Shown here: in pieces, positions 23,452-34,653 of the stretch
How positions within the stretch are numbered: position 1 is the first letter of the stretch
How the letters are laid out: every line of letters starts with the position of its first letter
Source: Costus lasius
Lineage: Eukaryota; Streptophyta; Magnoliopsida; Zingiberales; Costaceae
Assembly (NCBI GenBank): GCA_027563935.2
Contig: CM050453.2
Location: 69,982,018-70,046,017 of the forward strand
DNA: 64,000 nt
Direction of reading: 5' to 3'
Translations under genes and position numbers: made by a program
The notes under the pieces: model-generated
Told to the model about the DNA's origin: nothing
The model's database searches: none
The model's input: the letters and a program-made list of their open reading frames with translations, nothing else

Positions 23452-26400
23452 CTAATGGTTGAGAAATCTCAAACCCATATTATTACAGTGCTTCTCATGC
23501 TTCTGCTGCGCCAGAGGCTTGGTAAGCGGGTCAGCCAGATTGTCATCTGTATGTACCTTGCAGATTTTGATCTCGCCACGATCAATGATCTCCTGGATCA
23601 AGTGCAACCGTCTCTGTATGTGCTTGGACTTCTGGTGCGACCGTGGTTCCTTTGCTTGTGCAATTGCTCCAGTGTTATCACAGAAGATAACCAAAGGATC
23701 TGCACTCGAAGGAACAACACCAAGTTCCTGAATGAACTTACGAATCCACACTGCCTCCTTGGATGCTTCCGAGGCTGCAACATACTCGGCTTCTGTTGTG
23801 GAATCAGCAACAGTAGACTGTTTGAAACTCTTCCACACCACTGCTCCTCCATTCAAGCTAAATACATAGCCTGATTGCGATCGGAAATCATCCTGGTCAG
23901 ACTGGAATGAAGCGTCAGTATATCCTTCAATACTGAGTTCTTCCTGACCACCATACATCAAGAACATATCTTTGGTCCTCCGTAGATATTTCAAAATGTT
24001 CTTGACTGCAATCCAGTGTGCCTGACCTGGATTACTTTGGAATCGACTGGTCACGCTTAACCCGTAAGCGACGTCTGGGCGAGTACACAACATCGCATAC
24101 ATAATGGACCCAATAGCCGAAGCATAAGGCGTATTGTCCATTTCATCTTTCTCAGTCTGTGTTTGTGGACACTGACTCTTCGAAAGATTCAGACCATGTC
24201 TGACTGGAAGATATCCCCTTTTAGAATTCTCTAAATGAAATCTTTCCAGGACTTTATCGATGTAAGTACTCTGGCACAGCCCGAGAAGCCTCTTAGATCT
24301 ATCTCTGTAGATCTTCACACCTAACACATAGGCTGCTTCTCCTAGATCTTTCATCTGAAAACATTTTCCTAACCATGCTTTAACAGCATGCAGTTCAGGA
24401 ATATCGTTTCCAATGATTAAGATGTCATCGACGTAGAGGACTAGGAAAGTAATCACGCTCCCACTAAACCTCTTATATACACACGGGTCATCTTCGTTCT
24501 TGATGAAACCAAACTTAGAGATTGATTCATCAAAACGAATATTCCAGCTTCTAGATGCTTGTTTCAGTCCATAAATGGACTTCTTTAACTTGCATATTTT
24601 ATGACGATCTGATGGATTAGTGAAACCTTCTGGTTGTGTCATATACACATCCTCATCCAGATTTCCATTAAGGAAAGCCGTCTTCACATCCATCTGCCAG
24701 ATCTCATAATCGTAATATGCAGCTATCGCGAAAAGAATCCGAATAGACTTAAACATGGCTACAGGTGAGAAAGTTTCATCATAATCTATCTCGTAGATTT
24801 GTTTGAAACCCTTCGCAACTAGCCTGCCTTTATAGGTAACTACGTTACCATCCATGTCAATCTTCTTCTTGAAGATCCATTTACAGCCTATAGGGATTAC
24901 TCCCAGAGGCGGATCAACCAAATCCCAGACTTGGTTATCTGACATGGAGTCCATCTCGGCTCGCATAGCTTCAAGCCACCTAGCTGACTCCGGTCCACTG
25001 ACCGCATCCGCATAAGTGAGGGGTTCATCATTATCAATGATGTAGACTCCGTCATAGCGCTCAGGCTGTTGACGGATCCTTCCCGATCTACGCGGTTCCC
25101 GTGATATCTGAGCCTCAGGTTGTTCAATAACCTGTTCTACCGGCTCAGGCTCATCCAACTCTGCTTGAGCACTTTGTCCTTCTTCTGGATTCTCATCCAG
25201 TTTTATTTCTCTCCCACTGGCCTCTTGCAGAAGAAATTCCTTCTCAAGAAAAATAGCCGTCCGAGCAACAAATACCTTGTTCTCTTTGGGATCATAGAAA
25301 TAATAACCCTTAGTTTCCTTAGGGTAACCGACAAAGATACATTTGTCAGATCTGCTCTCCAGTTTCCCAGAGGCGAGCTTTTTGACATAAGCCTCGCAAC
25401 CCCAGATCTTAATAAATGTCAAGCTAGGCTGTTTCCCATACCATAACTCATAAGGCGTCTTTGAAACTGCCTTGGATGGCACTCGGTTTAGTACCTTTGC
25501 AGCTGTTTCCAGTGCAAATCCCCAAAAGGAGTAAGGTAGAGTAGCCTGACTCATCATAGAACGAACCATATCAAGTAACGTTCTATTTCTCCTCTCGGAC
25601 ACACCATTCCACTGCGGTGTTCCTAGCGGAGTTAGCTGTGAGATAATCCCACACTCTTTTAGATAGTCAGTAAACGCATGACTCAAGTATTCTCCACCTC
25701 GATCAGAACGAAGTGCCTTGATATTTCGGCCTAGCTGATTCTGTACTTCATTTTTGAACTCTTTGAACTTGTCAAAACATTCACTTTTATGTCTCATTAA
25801 ATAGACATATCCATATCTACTGAAATCATCAGTAAAGGTAATGAAGTACTGATAGCCACCTCTGGCATGTTTACTAAATGGCCCACACACATCACTGTGT
25901 ATTAGGTCAAGTAAACTTGAAGCCCTTTGACCTTTGTGAGGAAAAGGTGACTTCGTCATTTTACCCATCAAACAAGCTTTGCATGTATCAATCTCCTCAT
26001 AGGAGAATGATCCCAGCAGTCCATGATCATGCAACCGCTTAATGCGCTTCTTGTTAATATGGCCTAAACGACTATGCCATAACAAGGTGCTGTCATCAGC
26101 ATACTTGGCTTTCTTATTATCAATGTTTTGTATAGAATTTTCCATGTCCAACATGAACAACCCATTGTTAATTGAACCAGTAGCATAAACAATATTATCA
26201 AGAGAAAGTACACACTTTGAAATATTGCATTCAAAGGCAAATCCTTTCCTGACAAGAGCAGGAATAGAGATAATATTTTTAGTAATACTGGGAACAAAGT
26301 AACAATTGTTTAGTTCTAATACAATGCCAGATGGTAATGAGATGAAATAGTCTCCTACAGCAACAGCAGCAACCCGTGCCCCGTTTCCAACGCGTAGGTC

Positions 26401-27330
26401 CACCTCATGCTGTCCCACCTGTCTTCTTCTCTTGAGTTCCTGCACATTTGAACAAATGTGAACTCCACATGCAGTGTCCAACACCCATGATATAGAGGAA
26501 GATGAAACCATGACATCCGTCACGTAAATACCTGAGCCAGAAGCAATGCTTCCCCTCTTATCTCCTTGGAGCGCTTTACAGTCCTTTTTCCAGTGACCCA
26601 GCTGGCCACAGTGGAAACATCTGTACTCCTTTGACCGCTTGACCTTTTGCTTCAGAGCCTTGCTGTAGCTCTTGATAGGGGCCTTGCCCTTCTTCCCCTT
26701 CTTCTTGTTCCTAGAAGGAACCATTAAGACAGAGGTTGAAGGCTTTCCCTTCAGAGTCTCCTCAGTAGTCAAGAGCATATTCAGCAGCTCTGCCGGAGTA
26801 CAATCGATTTTGTTCATATTAAAGTTAATAATGAACGCATCGAAAGAGGGCGGGAGAGACTGCAGAATAATGTCTACAGCAAGCTCCTGATTGATGGTAT
26901 GCCCCAGTTTTTATAGAGCCTCCTTGTGCCCAATCATCTTGAGCACGTGAGCTCCCACTGGGCTTCCTTCAGCCAGTTTGCTCTGAAAGAAAAGCTTTGT
27001 CAGATTATAGCGTTCTGTCCTCGCCTGTGCAGCATACAGCATCTTGAGGTTCGCTATAATTTCTATAGCCGACATATCCTCATGCTGACGCTGCAGCGGT
27101 GGCGTCATAGACGCTAGCATCAGGCAAGCGACATCAATGCTATCATTGACGTGTTTTTCATAGGCTTCACGAACCGCCCTTGCGGCGTTCGCAGCGGGTT
27201 GAGGCGGTATAGCCGTCTCGAGGACATACAGTTTCCTCTCTGCCTTAAGAACGATCTTAAGGTGTCCGAACCAGTCTGAGAAGTTTGGCCCAGCAAACTT
27301 CTCCCTTTCCAGTAGGGATCGCACATTGAA
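23452..27330 (-). pseudogene. Element E gag-pol: start codon deleted, one gag stop
   Basis: Gag homology begins at FNVRSLLEREKF (27330), but the usual ATG just upstream is gone with about 230 bp of leader, fusing gag to leader sequence. An open frame does read through this junction from 27486. A TAA at 26911-26913 replaces the GAG (Glu) of other copies, a two-base change, around gag residue 133. From 26910 the same frame is open to 23452. It carries the CCHC knuckle, protease (LDTACG), the HHCC and DDE integrase motifs, RT (YVDDILI) and RNase H. This is the longest uninterrupted pol here (1121 codons from Met 26817). Products depending on the gag start cannot be made. Confidence 0.94.
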
Positions 27331-28869
27331 TACAAGTACTAATTTCTGGTAGGCAGTCCCTGCCAATCGCCAACCCGTGCGATTCCCCTTCATCTGGGCA
27401 ATCCAGCAGACTGTGCCAACTGAGTTGGTACAACACAATCTCTGACCCCACAGATGGCTGCCTCCATGTGCTACCATATGCGCCACATATGTAGCCTACA
27501 TGGTCAAGCTGACCCGACCTACTCCCTGGATCACCACGTGCTATGCTGAGCAACGAGAAGCGATAAATCCCTTCTCTGTAACACGCAGGTGAAATCCCAC
27601 ACCGTCTGAAGATAGATGGACGTGCCCACTGAGTGGGTACAACACGGCTCCAACGATAATCAGAACAGTGAGGTTTCGCGTCAGAAGGCTTACGAGCTTG
27701 ATATTGATGCGTTGGATTTTAACGGTCTTTTATCTTCTTACTATCAGGCAAATCCTATGGCTATAGCAGAAGATAAACTCATGCAATTCTAATTATAAAA
27801 GCAATAAATAGAAAGCATGCTGATCTTATGTGGTAAAAGCCCATGAACCCTAAGTAAGACCTTAAGTTATCTTAAGTCTTCACTTGCTTCTTGGGTCTTT
27901 TGCATCTCATCTGGTCCAACCCAGGGCCCTAGCGCTCAATGCAGCTCAGGTGCGCCCACCAGCTGAATGCGCCTCTGCAATGTGTGCTTTTGAGCTCTTG
28001 TCTAATCAAAATACATTTTGATCTATCTAGACAAGCTTGACTCGCAGGTCAATTATACAATAAATTAATTAAAAATGTGATTCGCAGATCACAATACAAA
28101 TTAATTTACAAGTTTAATTCCAGGCTCGCAGGCCCCAGCACAGCACACATTAAATTGGGCATCCCACATAAGATTAAATAAACAAGCATATGGCATCAAT
28201 CAATCATCATGTGATCCCTTACAAAGAAAATAAAATTTTGAAAACCCCATAGGCATCAATTTTAATTTCCTTATGTGCCCTACAACCTTACAACGGTCCA
28301 TTGATAGGGATCCACTCAACAATCTAGTTAGATCCATGCCCTTGCATGCACCAAGTCCTAACTGACTCGAGTTGACCTAATGGTCAACCATGCATGCGCC
28401 AAGGGCTGAACAACCAACATGAGTTCTGGCAAGCGGGTGTGACCCCGGGCCTAACTCATGTGTGTTCACTGGTTGTCTCAGCCAGACCTCGCTACACGCC
28501 TGTGATGCAATCGACCTATAGCCACCTTGTGCTTGCGCACAGGTGCCATCTGGTCGATCCATCTAGGCTGTCAGATGGTCTGATCAGACTATTGGATCTA
28601 ACCTAGAGGGTGACTTCAACCCCATCAACCCGTCTAAGGGTTTATAGTAAGCGCATATAGATCTAATTGTTTGCGCGCAAGTAAACAAGTTTTTAATGAA
28701 ATACCATTCAACAAACTAAACATGCGCCAACAAGATCATGCAAAAACATGAACAAAACACATGCGCCAACACCTAAAACCTAGCATGTAGATTTGCATGT
28801 GAAAAAGATCTATACTAGAGCGCAAACAAGGATCACAAAGCAATCATATAACCATACATACAACTGCAG
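27331..28869 (-). other. Leader of element E, shortened
   Basis: Aligns with A's leader but lacks the segment equivalent to 17963-18192 of A. Both hairpin sets survive: the pair at 27416-27428 and 27625-27637, and the triad at 28037-28134. There is also a smaller gap near 27970 relative to A. Confidence 0.85.
28037..28134 (-). other. Triple hairpin array in E's leader
   Basis: On the + strand: TTGAC-TCGCAG-GTCAA (28037-28052), TGTGAT-TCGCAG-ATCACA (28076-28093) and GGC-TCGCAG-GCC (28123-28134). All three loops read CTGCGA in the RNA sense, where B has CTGCGT in all three. Confidence 0.8.
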
Positions 28870-28880
28870 CTCTGATACCA
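28870..28880 (-). other. Primer-binding site of element E
   Basis: CTCTGATACCA on the + strand (initiator tRNA-Met type), two bases from the 5' LTR. Confidence 0.93.
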
Positions 28881-28882
28881 AT

Positions 28883-30584
28883 TGAAGAAACCCCTTTCGA
28901 GATGGGGGCGAGAACCCTAAACATGCATAACCGAAACCTTTGCATGGCGGAAATTAGGGATTCAAGAATCGCATGTATGATATATAATCAACTAGATGAA
29001 AGGTTGCTAAAATCAACAAAGGGTCATACCGATGCCATAGTTTAGATGATGCCTTGGAAGCAAAGACTTGATTGCTTCTTCTCCAAAGGAATCGCACACA
29101 AGAGGAAGAAGGCCTACACTTCGATCGCTCCTTGTGCTAGCAAGGCACCAAAGTGTCTTTGATCGCTTGTCGGGGTGATGAAAGACTTGCTCGGCTTTCT
29201 CCACTAGACTTCGGCATGAGTTCTCTTCTCTACACCCGAGAGTCCGCGCGAGGAAGAAGTGAGACAACGATCCACACGAAGTGGAGACGTTCAGCCAAAA
29301 CGTGGAGACGTTTTTACACTTGAAAAACCGACTTTCCAATTATAGAAAGTCTTTAATTCCAAAACGTTTTGCGTTGAACTATTCGAAACTCACTTATTCA
29401 CATTGAACCAAGCGCTCAATCATGAGCCGGTTCAAGGTCTTTGGTTCAATGACCAAACCGAATTAGCCCAAGCATTAAGTCAAGATCGAATTAAACCCTA
29501 AGGTCCTAGATCTGACCATTCATCTTCTGATGCTCCTGATCTGATCGATCTAGCATCAACACTCTCGATCGAAGCTTACCGATCTCAAGCCCTAATCAAT
29601 TAAACATGATCAGACTAGATCTCACTTACAATCAGAGTTTAAATCCCTTTAAACTGAACCGAAACAATTCAGTCCACACGATCTGACTTAAGTAAGCCAT
29701 ATCATCAAATTGTGCGACCCTGAGGGTTTCCTTTAAATGTCGGTAATGATAACTTACGTTATCACGATCAGTGAGGGGTATCTAGCAACACATCACTGTC
29801 TCCCGATATAAAGGAAAGAGTCTTCCAAGACTACACCCAAACCACAGCTCAAGAGTGAATCCATTTCACTAGGCATGCATGTGTCCTTTGCCACTGGATG
29901 TTCTTATTGGACAAGCGTGTCAAGCCTGTAACTCCAATATGATGAGCATGATTAGATCAGATGAACACAGTCACCTGGGTATGGCCATACACTTTCTCAA
30001 TCATCTCATCCAGGGGGGGCCCCATTAGAACATCACACTCCTTAAACAAGGAGACGGCAATCCTTTATCTATCACTAGTGCCCTAACCTGACTCAAGCTC
30101 ACCATCCAAGATAGTCTATAATCATTATGTTTCAAATGATATTAAACCACCTCAAAACAATGACAATCATCATTTAGAAACACAAGTGATCTCAAGTCAA
30201 AGGACATGTGCCACTTGATGCAAACAAGGATTATTCACATTGTGACAAGCAATTGAATATCCTAGTAGGGTCTGTCCAGTACATCCAATGTACCCATGAG
30301 TCTACATCTTATTCCATGCTCGAAGCATCCTATAAGATTAGAACACATATTAGTCTTAACCATATCAAGGCTGTCTCATGTTCACCAAGATATTTCGACT
30401 AAGGACATATAGCATGTCAGCCTAGCTGAACAGCTTTGAGACATTATTCAGAAGTACACTTATTACAGCAGACAAGGCAACAAACTAAATAACAACCATT
30501 GCCTTTATAAACATAAAAGTTTATTACATGATACTGATACAATCCCAAGGCCTCAAACATTAGCCTTAAGGGCATACCCCAACA
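28883..30584 (-). repeat. 5' LTR of element E
   Basis: 1702 bp, near-identical to 21731-23431 and followed by the TSD GTTTG. Confidence 0.95.
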
Positions 30585-31737
30585 GTTTGTATAACATGGT
30601 GAGTGTTTATTTAATCTTATGTGGGCTGCCCAATTTAATGTGTGCTGTGCTGGGGCCTGCGTGCCTGGATTATTATTTGTAAATTATTATTGTGATCTGC
30701 GCATCACATTTTTAATTAATTTATAAAGTGTAATTGACCTGCGTGTCAATCATGTCTAGATAGATTAAATTGTAATTTAATCAGACATGAGCACAGAGCA
30801 CACATGGCAGAGGCGCATGCAGCAAGTGGCTTCACCAGTGGGAGGTCTAGGGTTCGACTCTAGGACAGGCGCATTTTACCTGGTGGGCGCACCTGAGCTG
30901 CAGTGGGCGCTTGGGCCCGGGTTGGGCCAGAGGAAATGCTAAAGACCCATGAAGAGCTCAAATGAAGACTTAAGTTTATTAAGGTCTTACTTAGGCTTAA
31001 TGGGCTTTTACCACATAAGATCATCATGCTTTTAATTTACTGTTTAAGTAATTTAGTAACTGCATGATCTATTCTTCTGCTATCACCATAGGATTTGCAT
31101 GATAGTAAGAAGATGAAAGGACCGTTAAAATCCAACGTTAAATATCAAGCACGTAAGCCTTCTGACACGAAACCTCGCTGTTCTGACTATCGTTGGGGCC
31201 GTGTTGTACCCACTCAGTGGGCACGCCCATCTATCTTCAGACGGTGTGTGATTACACCTGCGTGTTACAGAGAAGGGATTTATCGCTTCTCGTTGCTCAG
31301 CATAGCACGTGGTGGTCCAGGGAGTAGGTCGGGTCAGCTTGACCATGTAGGCTACATATTGAGCATATGGTAGCTATATGGAGGCAGCCATCTGTGGGAT
31401 CAGAGACTGTGTTGTACCAACTCAGTTGGCACAGTCTGCTGGATTGCCCAGATGAAGGGGAATCACACGGGTTGGCGATTGGCAGGGAGTGCCTACCAGA
31501 AATTAGTGCTTGTACTCTCTGTGCATCTTATCTCGCCTGAGCGGGACGCGGAGACCAAGTATGAAATCTGGATCCCATCTCACTAAAAGAGTTTCACTCT
31601 TTCGGACTGTTTTACTGGATTTTTCAGTCAGATAAAATAGTGAGAAAAGAATCATTCTTAAGTCCTGAATTGATTCTAACATTGATACTGACCTTGCTGT
31701 TCTTGCATTGTTGTAGATTACTGCAGCAACGAACACC
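30585..31737 (+). other. Element C leader, fragment 4
   Basis: The remainder of C's leader up to gag, aligning with B at about 9798-10933. It holds the hairpin triad (30654-30750), the hairpin pair (31209-31221 and 31417-31429) and the TTGTTGTAG acceptor-like run at about 31708-31716. Confidence 0.88.
30654..30750 (+). other. Triple hairpin array in C's leader
   Basis: GGC-CTGCGT-GCC (30654-30665), TGTGAT-CTGCGC-ATCACA (30691-30708) and ATTGAC-CTGCGT-GTCAAT (30733-30750). Stem 3 shows a T-A pair where B has G-C. Confidence 0.8.
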
Positions 31738-32941
31738 ACAGCGTTCAATGTGCGATCCCTACTGGAAAGGGAGAAGTTTGCTGGGCCAAACTTCTCAGAC
31801 TGGTACGGACACCTTAAGATTGTTCTTAAGGCTGAGAGGAAACTGTATGTCCTCGAGACGGCTATACCGCCTCAACCGGCTGCGAACGCCGCAAGGGCGG
31901 TTCGGGAAGCTTATGAGAAGCATGTCAATGATAGCATTGATGTCGCTTGCCTTATGCTAGCGTCTATGACGCCAGAGCTTCAGCGTCAGCATGAAGATTT
32001 ATCTGCTATAGAAATTATAGCAAATCTCAAGATGCTGTATGCAGCACAGGCAAGGACTGAACGCTATAACTTGACTAAACTTTTCTTTCAGAGCAAACTG
32101 ACTGAAGGGAGTCCAGTGGGAGCTCACGTACTCAAGATGATTGGGTACAAGGAGGCTCTAGAGAAACTGGGACACACCATCAATCAGGAGCTTGTTGTAG
32201 ACATCATCTTGCAGTCTCTCCCGGCCTCTTTCGATCCGTTCATCATTAATTTTAATATGAACAAGATCGACTGTACCCCGGCAGAGTTACTGAACATGCT
32301 CTTGACTACAGAGCAGACTCAGTCTCGTGAGAAGGGAAAGCCTTCATCCTCTGTCTTAATGGTTCCTTTTAGGAACAAGAAGAAGGGGAAGAAGGGCAAA
32401 GCCCCTGTCAAGAGCTACAACAAGGCTCTGAAACAAAAGGTAAAGCGGTCGAAGGAATACAGATGTTTCCATTGTGGCCAGTTGGGTCACTGGAAAAAGG
32501 ACTGTAAAGCGCTCCAAGGAGATAAGAAGGGAAGCAACACTTTCGCTTCTGGCTCAGGTATTTTCGTGACTGAAGTCATGGTATCTTCTTCTTCTATTTC
32601 ATGGGTGTTAGACACTGCATGTGGAGTTCACATTTGTTCAAATGTACAGGAACTCAAGAGAAGAAGACAGGTGGGACAGCATGAGGTGGACCTACGAGTA
32701 GGAAACGGGGCACGGGTTGCTGCTGTTGCTGTAGGAGTTTATCACATCTCTTTACCATCTGGTCTTGTATTAGAACTGGCCAATTGTTATTTTGTACTGA
32801 GCATAACTAAGAATATTATCTCTATTCCTGCTCTTGTTAGGAAAGGGTTTTCCTTTGAATGCAAGATTTCAAAGTGTTATATTTCTTTTGATAATATTGT
32901 TTATGCTACTAGGTCGATTAACAATGGGTTATTCATGTTGG
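31738..32941 (+). pseudogene. Element C gag-protease, start codon lost
   Basis: The position of the gag ATG reads ACA (31738-31740), so the normal start is lost. The frame that follows (FNVRSLLEREKFAGPNF) is open up to solo LTR F. It contains gag, the CCHC knuckle (CFHCGQLGHWKKDC) and protease (WVLDTACG). Compared with the other copies it has a short in-frame insertion (Gln-Thr-Gln-Ser-Arg-Glu) in the linker before the Lys-rich region and extra residues after the knuckle. Codon phase is conserved across F: 1204 bp before it, and the frame resumes at 34654. Confidence 0.92.
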
Positions 32942-34648
32942 TGTTGGGGTATGCCCTTAAGGCTAATGTTTGAGGCCTTTGGGATTGTAATAAGTATCAT
33001 GTAATAAACTCTTGTGTTTATAAAGGCATGGTTATTATTCAGGTTGTTACCTTGTCTGCTGTAATAAGTGTACTTCTGAATAATGTCTCAAAGCTGTTCA
33101 GCTAGGCTGACAGGCTATATGTCCTTAGTCGAGATATCTTGGTGAACATGAGACAGCCTTGATATGATTGAGACTAATATGTGTGCTAATCTTATAGGAT
33201 GCTTCGAGCATGGAATAAGATGTAGACTCATGGGTACATTGGATGTACTGGACAGACCCTACTGGGATATTCCATTGCTTGTCACAATGTGAATGATCCT
33301 TGTAAGCAGCAAGTGGCACATGTCCTTTGACTTGAGATCACTTGTGTTTCTAAATGATGATTGTCATTGTTTTGAGGTAGTTCAATATCATTTGAAACAT
33401 AATGGTTATAGACTATCTTGGATGGTGAGCTTGAGTCAGGTTAGGGCACTTGTGATAGATAAAGGATTGCCGTCTCCTTGTTTAAGGAGTGTGATGTTCT
33501 AAAGGGCCCCCCCTGTATGAGAAGATTGAGATAGTGTATGGCCATACCCAGATGACTGTGTTCATCTGATCTAATCATGCTCATCGTATTGGAGTTACAG
33601 GCTTGACATGCTTGTCCAATAAGAACATCCAGTGGCAAAGGAAACATGCATGCCTCGTGAGTTTGATTCACACTTGTGCTATGGTTTGGGTGTAGTCTTG
33701 GAAGACTCTTTCCTTTATATCGGGAGACAGTGATGTGTTGCTAGATACCCCTCACTGATCGTGATAACGAAAGTTATCGTTACCGACATTTAAAGGAAAC
33801 CCTTAGGGTCGCACAATTTGGTGATATGGCTTGCTTAAGTCAGATCGTGTGGACTGAATTGTTTCGGTTCAGTTTAAAGGGATTTAATCTCTGATTGTAA
33901 GTGAGATCTGGTCTGATCATGTTTGATTGATTAGGGCTTTAGATCGGTAAGCTTCGATCGAGAGAGATGATGCTAGATCGATGCGATCAGAAGCGTCAGA
34001 TGATGAATGGTCAGATCTTGGACTTTGGGGTCTAATTTGATCTAGACTTAATGCTTGGGCTGATTTGGTTTCGCTATTGAACCAAGGGTATTGAACCGGC
34101 TCATGGGTTGAGCGCATGGTTCAAGAGGGAGAAGGAGTTGCGTTTGGTTCATGGAGACATGAACGCATGAACGCATACTCTTAATGGTTGCCATTTTTGG
34201 AAAGTTCCAAAATGAAAACGCATATGCGTTCATGGCTTGAAGTCTCCCTAATGTTTTTCGGTTACACCTCTCTCTTGTTGCTTGGTGGAAACGATTTTTG
34301 CTCTCGAGCAAGTGAGGGTGTTGACGAGAAGAGGAGGAACCGGCCAAGCAAAAGGAAGTCTTCATCTCTTCCCTACACTCGATCATTGACATCTTGGCAC
34401 TTTTGCTAGCACAAGAGGTGCGCAAGTTGGGAGTCTTCATCGCCTTTGTGTGTGAACTTTTGGAGGAGATCAAAGTTGCTCTCTTCTTCCAAGCCGACCT
34501 CCAATCTATGGCTATGGTATAGATCTAAACTCATAGCTTCAAGTTGATCATATGGTTGTCATATACGATCTTTTAGAAACCCTCTTTCCGTCATGCATGC
34601 TAGATGCGCATGTTTAGGGTTTCACCCCCTTAATAAGGGTTTCTTTCA
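32942..34648 (+). repeat. Solo LTR 'F', family 1
   Basis: 1707 bp, flanked by GTTGG at 32937-32941 and 34649-34653. Its removal restores C's frame between the protease and the integrase zinc motif. It is the only family-1 insertion in C that runs in C's own direction. Confidence 0.95.
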
Positions 34649-34653
34649 GTTGG

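Larger units (their letters stand above)
21731..30584 (-). mobile_element. Element E: complete family-1 copia retrotransposon, minus strand
   Basis: 8854 bp, flanked by GTTTG at 21726-21730 and 30585-30589, in C's leader and antisense to it. LTRs of 1701 and 1702 bp differ at about a dozen positions by eye. The internal region (5451 bp) is about 280 bp shorter than in A, B and I, mostly because about 230 bp around the gag start is missing. Confidence 0.96.

Noticed and set aside
27324..27350. E's missing segment as a spliced-out intron captured by reverse transcription
   Set aside because: The edges of the missing 230 bp (after CTTGTA and before TTCAATG on the element strand) do not obey GT-AG in any alignment I could make. 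A deletion or template switch is simpler.
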